In this document: piece by piece, positions 58,036 to 64,000 of the stretch | Layout of the letters: every line of letters begins with the position of its first letter | Position numbering within the stretch: the first letter of the stretch is position 1 | From: Sclerurus mexicanus | Lineage: Eukaryota > Chordata > Aves > Passeriformes > Furnariidae | Reading direction: 5' to 3' | DNA length: 64,000 bases | NCBI GenBank assembly: GCA_013396755.1 | Contig: VWZF01002968.1 | Coordinates: forward strand, 2,260,407 to 2,324,406 | The notes under the pieces: model-generated | Databases searched by the model: none | What the model saw: the letters and a program-made list of their open reading frames with translations, nothing else | Told to the model about the DNA's origin: nothing | Program-made: the position numbers and the translations under genes

Positions 58036-61000
58036 AAACATGGGAATAAAATCACTGCAACAAAATTAGCAAGCTGAGGCTTAGACAAGTCTCATAGACT
58101 TACTCAAAAAGGTCTAGGTCTGATCTTTCAGCTACTCTAACTGGGCAGTTGTACAGGTACACCATAAACCCTGTGGTATAGCTCACACAAAAGAGGTTGA
58201 AAAGTGGACTTTGAGTACTCAACAAAGTCTAAAGGTAGCACTTCTGGTTCCAAACTCAGTTGTCTCAGAAAAGGACATTATCAAAGATGCTGTTTAGTTC
58301 TTGTTTTTTCTCCAAGATCTTCCACTTCTGTACATGTCTTTAAATTTTCTGTAAAAATATTAAAACTCAAGGGGCTAATTTTTTTCTCATTTTTACAAAT
58401 GTTTGACTTTTTTTTTTTTTTTCATTTGAAATGCCCATATGTGGTGGTGCAGAAACAGGACATGCAAGTCACCATTCCCTTAGGGAAAGATGTACACTTC
58501 TAGAAGGAGTAAAGTATCAAAAGATACCACTGCACCTAGCAAAAAATTCAAAGCCACCTAGATGTCCAGCTGCCATTCTGCTTCCTCAGCTCCTTCTGCT
58601 CTTTCTGTCAGAAAAAGTATGAGGCAAGCAGCTTTTGCACAGTCAAATAAAGGTGTTGGCAGTCTAAGTCAGCAAATACAGTAAAACAGACTTGCTTTTG
58701 TAGTTCAAATGTGTGGTAATGTACCTTTATAACAGTGCTGGATGACACATCTGTAAACTTTAATCTCATTAGAGCTGAGTTAAATTGCAACAATTACATT
58801 ATATGGGTCAAAGTAGAGATGTGTTTCAATTCACACTGCGTTATTCATTTGTTTATCAGCTAGCAAGTAATAGAAAACTTGTGGATTCTGAAATTGCATT
58901 CATATCTTGCTAATTGAATCTGATTTCTGTCGTTACTATGTAATAAAACTGAAAATCCCTTGGGATAGTTTAGATCCCACTTTTCTCAACATTGTGTGCC
59001 GTAATATTTTGACTCTGTAACAAGCCAGGGACCAGCTAAGAGGAAGGCTACTGGGTCTTAAGAATAAAATCAGTTTTATTTCAAAGACAGCAGATCATTT
59101 GCCAGTCTTTCATCATATTTTACTAGTATACTCCTTTCCAACTTAGAGTTATGGAAAGTACTGTAAGATGCTGCTATATGCATGCTGCGGTCCATGGTGC
59201 AAGGCTTGGGAGAAGGAAGAACAGAAGGAGCATATACAGGGAAGCATGGTGGAGTATATCGATGGTGGCCACGGAGAAATACAATGTGTGCAGGCAAATA
59301 CCCCACAGCAGCACGGTGCTGTGCGTGCAGCAGCGGGTCTAGTAACCCTGAGGAACCCCGGCCATGAAGGCTGGGTACACAGTGTAGGGGCAAGCACTGA
59401 GGGCTGCTGTGTGGCAGATGAGCAAGGAAGAGTATTGTGGGTGCTGGCGATGGGGAGAAGGCAGTGAAACTCTGTTTTAACGTGTAGACAGACTAAGGTA
59501 TCTGAAAATTTTATTTGGCCCCCAAGAAAAGAACAATTAAAGGATTTGGACCCAGCTAGGGACTGTAACATCAGTTGTGGATGACCAGTGAATGCATGGC
59601 TACGTACATGACTTTCTGTTTTCAGTGTCCCCTCAGTAGTGGCAAACTGACCTTGCAAGAAATTATTTGCTATAAATGCTAAACTCTCTTCTAAACACAG
59701 TATCTGTCAGCAGCAGGCACAGATAAAGACAAAATACCATTTGTGCAGTCCAGGCATTTCTTCTGGCTGCCAGGTAAAAAGTACTTGATAACAAGGTGTA
59801 AATTAACATTATCCACCTAAAACTGGCCAGAACAGGACAAGAAAACAATGCTGCCTTAAAGAATGGGCAGAATGACTTTTATATGAGTGGAAGAATATTT
59901 TCTTGTCACAGTCCAGATGAAAAATAAGCACAGTCCTGTTCATTTATGCTGGGGTGAAATGAAACCTTCAGAACAGACAAGTAGATGCCCTTTAAGTTTC
60001 TCAGTTGGATGACTGAGAGTTTTGATTTTTTTTAGTCTGAAAAATAGTAATTTCTCCAAAACACCTGCATTGCTCATTATCATTGATCTCTTTTTTTTTT
60101 TTTTTGCAGTGTTGTACTAATTTTCCAGTGTTGGATGTGTCTTGTTTGAAGCTAGATTGTAGAGTTATTGGGGCAAGACCCATGTGTTCTCATATATGCT
60201 TTAGCCATTAAGAATCCAAAAATTGTGCCTGGGCTTTTGATACTTCTACAGTCTTAATGAAGAGTGATTATGATTAATGCACAGAGTTGCACAGAGAGCT
60301 ACCGTCTCACCCTTGCTAGCTGTTGAAAATTCTGTGAAAGCTGTATGAGGACAGGAAATGGTTGAAAATCTCTTGATGGTTCCATTTTCCAAGGGGGAAG
60401 AAAAAATGCATAGAGGCAGAGGAGGGCCTGACAGTCTTGCTCTTCATGAGTGGGCTGGCAGAGGGATGCCGGCCAGGAAAGATGGGTGATACCAAGCTAG
60501 AGGGCTGAGAAGCAGGAGTGCCTCTTTTGGTGCAGGAGTACTGCATTTTGGTTTAGAGGTTCAGGATTGCCTCTGCCACTTCTGGCTGATGGCTGGGGAG
60601 CACCTGGCGTCCCCTTAGATCGGTGCTATCTCACAGCCTGTGGGATAATGGAGCTGAAAATGTGTCTCCTCATCACATAGCCAACACCACTTGTACAGGC
60701 ACCTCTTACATGCACCTGTATATACACAGGTACCCCCTGTATGCACACACATACACGCATGGCTGCAACCAGACACCCCTCACGACAGCCACCCCACCAC
60801 CTCCTGCCATGGCCAGCCTCTCTGCAGCAGTCTTCTGCCCTCCTCTTCCCTCCAGCCCTGCTGCTGTGCCTCCAGGACCATGCCATGGCCAGGGCAGTAG
60901 TCTTGCCCCCAGCAGCGCGTGGGAAGGAAGGTGCCACTGCCGGATGCCCACCCAAGCCCTCAGCCTCTTGGTGGCAGCACTGGCCAGCATCAAGAGCAGG

Positions 61001-64000
61001 CAAGGCTGCACCCTGTTCCATCCACCCAAATGCTTGCGTGTTCATCCCAGACCACCGCTGTTGGCCACTCCCACCTCTGCTACCTGTTCTAAACATGAGA
61101 CAGGACATATTTGTCTTTATTATTCACCCTGCTGGGTTTGCTTCATGTGCCTGATGAGCAGCATGTGGGGAAGCTGCATGGGAGAGATCGTATTGAGCAG
61201 ATTGCACAAAACCTCTCGAGGCAGCAGCAAATCCAGTTTTATTATTGTTCACTGTTGCCAGATAACGGCTTAATTTTGTTATCTGATGCATGGGACACCA
61301 AAATGGAGGTGGTCCATGATCTCGTGGCCCTTTCTGAGTCTGTTAGTGAGGATCCTGAAGAGATGGCCAACCGTGCAAGTCCCAAATTGCTGTGACATGG
61401 TGAACCTTTCCTAGATATTTCCCTACAAGTACATGCATTTTTAAAATATGTCTATATCCTAATGTAATGCAATTTCACTGTATGGTTTCTATACGCAGCA
61501 TTTAACCTAGAATATGCATCAAAACCTTCATAATAAGCTTAAATCACTAAATGTATTTGTTATAAAAGTATTCATTTTATATTTCTTAGTGCTCTTTAAA
61601 ATGCAACAGCAGAATCTTTTTTTTTTTTTTTAATAAGTTGGAAGGCTGAAGAGCATTTACCTCTAACAAAGCAGAAATTTGCAAGGGAAAATTTCTACAT
61701 GTTAACCTACCTTTTCCCTTTCTTCCTTCAGTGTTTTAAGAAATAGGGCTAAGCAGCCAAAATTAGATGGAGTGATAGAGAAATGTTTCTGCATAAACTA
61801 TCAGCACCCGTGTTCAGTATTTGCATACTGTACCTTTGTAACACTTACCAAACAAGAGGGTCAGCACTTGGCAGGAATCTAATCAAAAGAAAGGAGCTGT
61901 GTAAGATAGCATAAGCCAAATCACAGCAATTTAAATTATGTGCAATTAACATCAGGGGCCCTGTTTTTCCATCCCAATCTCTCGATGACCAGGCAGCCCT
62001 GTCAGTTGTTAGCTTTAACCCACCAATGGGCAGAACACAATAAACACTTGAAATTTTATTTCTTTGAGCTTTTCCCTAAAGAATGCTTTTTTTGATTTGT
62101 CTATGTTTTCATAAACTTGACATGCTTCAAAGGCTTGCTTTGGCTTTACAAGACAACAACTCTTTCTGTCTGACTAAGCTGGGTTCTGGGACCCCTAGAA
62201 AGCAAAAAATAATGGATTTTTGTTTGGTTGGTTTTTGTTCTTGAAACTTTTGTGTGAATGGCAGAACTGCTGAAGCTCCCGAGTGGATCTGGCAGATAAA
62301 TTTGGCAAATTCTCATTGTGATAACTACATATATAATACTGTAAAGGAAAACCCATTTGAAAAATAATAGTAACTAGTATACTTTTTAGCTCATGATGCA
62401 TACAATTCACTAAGAAAGTAAATAACATAAAATATTAACTGGATATATTTACGATCAAAGAATAAAGCAGTACGGGTAAAGCAACATGGACATCAGCTCG
62501 TTTCACTGTAAGCTCAAATTACTGTTCTCCTATACAGGCAATAAAATTTTGTTTTTCTAACTACTGCATAAAATGCAAAAATGGGGCTTCTTGCAAAAGT
62601 TGAAAGCCTATTGCTTTTAGTTGTCACTTGCACTGGCTACAATTAAAAGTGCAAATTTCTATGCACTGAAACATGCATGCACCCATGGTGCTCTGTACAT
62701 TGTCTATTTTATGTCCAGCTTCTGGATATTGTCAGATAAAAGAAGAACATTTTTATTTTGCGAAGGTGCTCTTAAAAAGCAGTAAAACACACCAGACAAG
62801 GGAGATAAAGTAAGCTAATCTGCCATAAAACAGGACATGAAAATCTGTTTTCTCCTCATATCTGCAAAAGTTAGTGAAACAAACCTCTTTACTACAAATA
62901 ATGAAAATTCAAGAACCAATCCCCTTGTTCCCCCAGTGATGTAACTGGTTTAGGAATAGAATCTTTTCTGCAATATCAATACAATTTCACTTAGATTTTT
63001 ATTTTTTTTTTTAGCTATTAGGCTTCTCTTTTTCTATTTTTTTTTTGTTTGATAAAGGAAGTAAAAAAAATCTGTATGTTATTAAATGGAAGCAGCTGAG
63101 ACCTTTATTATCTCAGAACTGCAGAATTTGGGCACCAATAAAATGTATTGAAAGACTGGTGGTGAACCATGCTAAAAGCAGCACGTGCAGAGCTGTCCTC
63201 CGCAACAGCACTATTTGGGATCTGTCCCACTATAGCACTGAGAGAAAATGTTATAGAGAAGTAACATTACCTTTGACTCTGGGGGTTTTGATGTTGTCTA
63301 AGGCATCACTGGTTTGGAAGATGGTGGTGGAGAGTTCTGGAAAGACTGATGGACAGCATGGCCAGTTGGACTGGGGGATCACGAGCTTGTAAACTTAAAA
63401 TCTGGCAACTGAAGTAGTACAGAGCTGCCTTTCAGGGAAGCTCAGAAAAGAGTAGGAGGGAGAAAGCTGAAGCTGGGCTATAGTGCGCTTCACTAAATAA
63501 TGAAGATAACAGGGCTGGGAGAAAACAGGTGTCTTTCAGTCAGAATGCAGTAAAGGAATGAGCGATACACATGTACCCAAGCTGGAGTCGCTATCTGGCG
63601 TAGGAAATCTGTCTGAACATCACAGAGTTCACTGAACCCAAGCCCTTTATGCCTGCTCAGCTTGTGGTTCAACATACTGTATCTGTCACCTCGGCATGTA
63701 AAACCTTGGTCCTGCCATCACTTGCTGAAATTCAGTGTTGCTTCTGAAGTCAACGAAGTGAAGCAATGTGGCTGCAAAAGCTTTTGTGGTGTGGGCAAGG
63801 AGCAGGCCAGCTCATGGTGTAGTGGGGAGGCAGCTGCTGGGCAGCCTGGTGCGTATGCAAAGCAGCTTCTCCAGATGAAACGTGACAACTGAAACTGCTG
63901 TGAGGCCTCTGGACCGCTGCCGTATGCCTTACATCCTGGGTCACATGCTGAAACCTGTGCCACGAAGCAGTCGTGTGCATGCTTCAGTTTTGTTGAAGTC
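58036..64000. other. Intergenic sequence upstream of the RNF175 remnant
   Basis: No gene recognised on either strand. In other amniotes SFRP2 is the next gene on this side, but I see no SFRP2 exon. A 216-codon proline- and histidine-rich frame at 60623-61273 overlaps several frames on both strands and looks like chance in a GC-rich patch. Confidence 0.5.

Noticed and set aside
60623..61273. 216-codon proline- and histidine-rich frame
   Set aside because: Several frames on both strands are open together. Composition is driven by local C-rich sequence and no family is recognised.
1..64000. CRISPR arrays, bacterial operons, tRNA or rRNA genes
   Set aside because: None seen. The window is vertebrate nuclear DNA with spliced genes.

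Overview
This is nuclear DNA from a bird. It holds spliced vertebrate genes, three CR1-type LINE fragments (the dominant avian retroposon), and two tandem TLR2 genes, an arrangement known from birds. Gene order is TMEM131L, TLR2, TLR2, RNF175, which matches the TMEM131L-TLR2-RNF175 synteny of other amniotes. Two single Ns (3626 and 51932) indicate a draft assembly. I cannot name the species.

Layout. Positions 1-8.7 kb carry the last six coding exons and the 3' end of TMEM131L (+ strand). A CR1 fragment and a GC-AG intron lie within it. From 8.7 to 28.5 kb I recognise no gene. A likely non-coding leader exon for the first TLR2 copy lies at 28579-28647, followed by an antisense CR1. The first TLR2 coding exon is 30422-32803 (793 aa) and the second is 38216-40567 (783 aa). 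From 42 to 57.2 kb lies RNF175 on the minus strand. Its exons are in the expected order but are broken: two in-frame TGA codons, a 7-base deletion, a missing splice donor, frameshifts, a TAG stop and destroyed RING zinc ligands. It is a unitary pseudogene. From 57.2 to 64 kb I see only an eroded CR1 fragment and unannotated sequence.

Two results stand out. First, the TLR2 copies are mosaics. A 5' block of about 610 bp and a 3' block of 1,071 bp (last leucine-rich repeats, transmembrane helix and nearly all of TIR) are identical or nearly so. The roughly 630-bp block between them is strongly diverged and overlaps the part of TLR2 that binds lipopeptide and TLR1/TLR6 in mammals. This fits gene conversion of the flanks with the sensing region left diverged. 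Introns, UTRs and intergenic DNA are not shared. Second, RNF175 has decayed although its neighbours are intact, and a CpG-dense patch remains at its former promoter.

Function. The two TLR2 proteins are innate receptors expected to share signalling through an identical TIR region while differing in ligand or partner choice. TMEM131L is an unrelated single-pass membrane protein that happens to be adjacent. RNF175 would have been a multi-pass RING E3 ligase.
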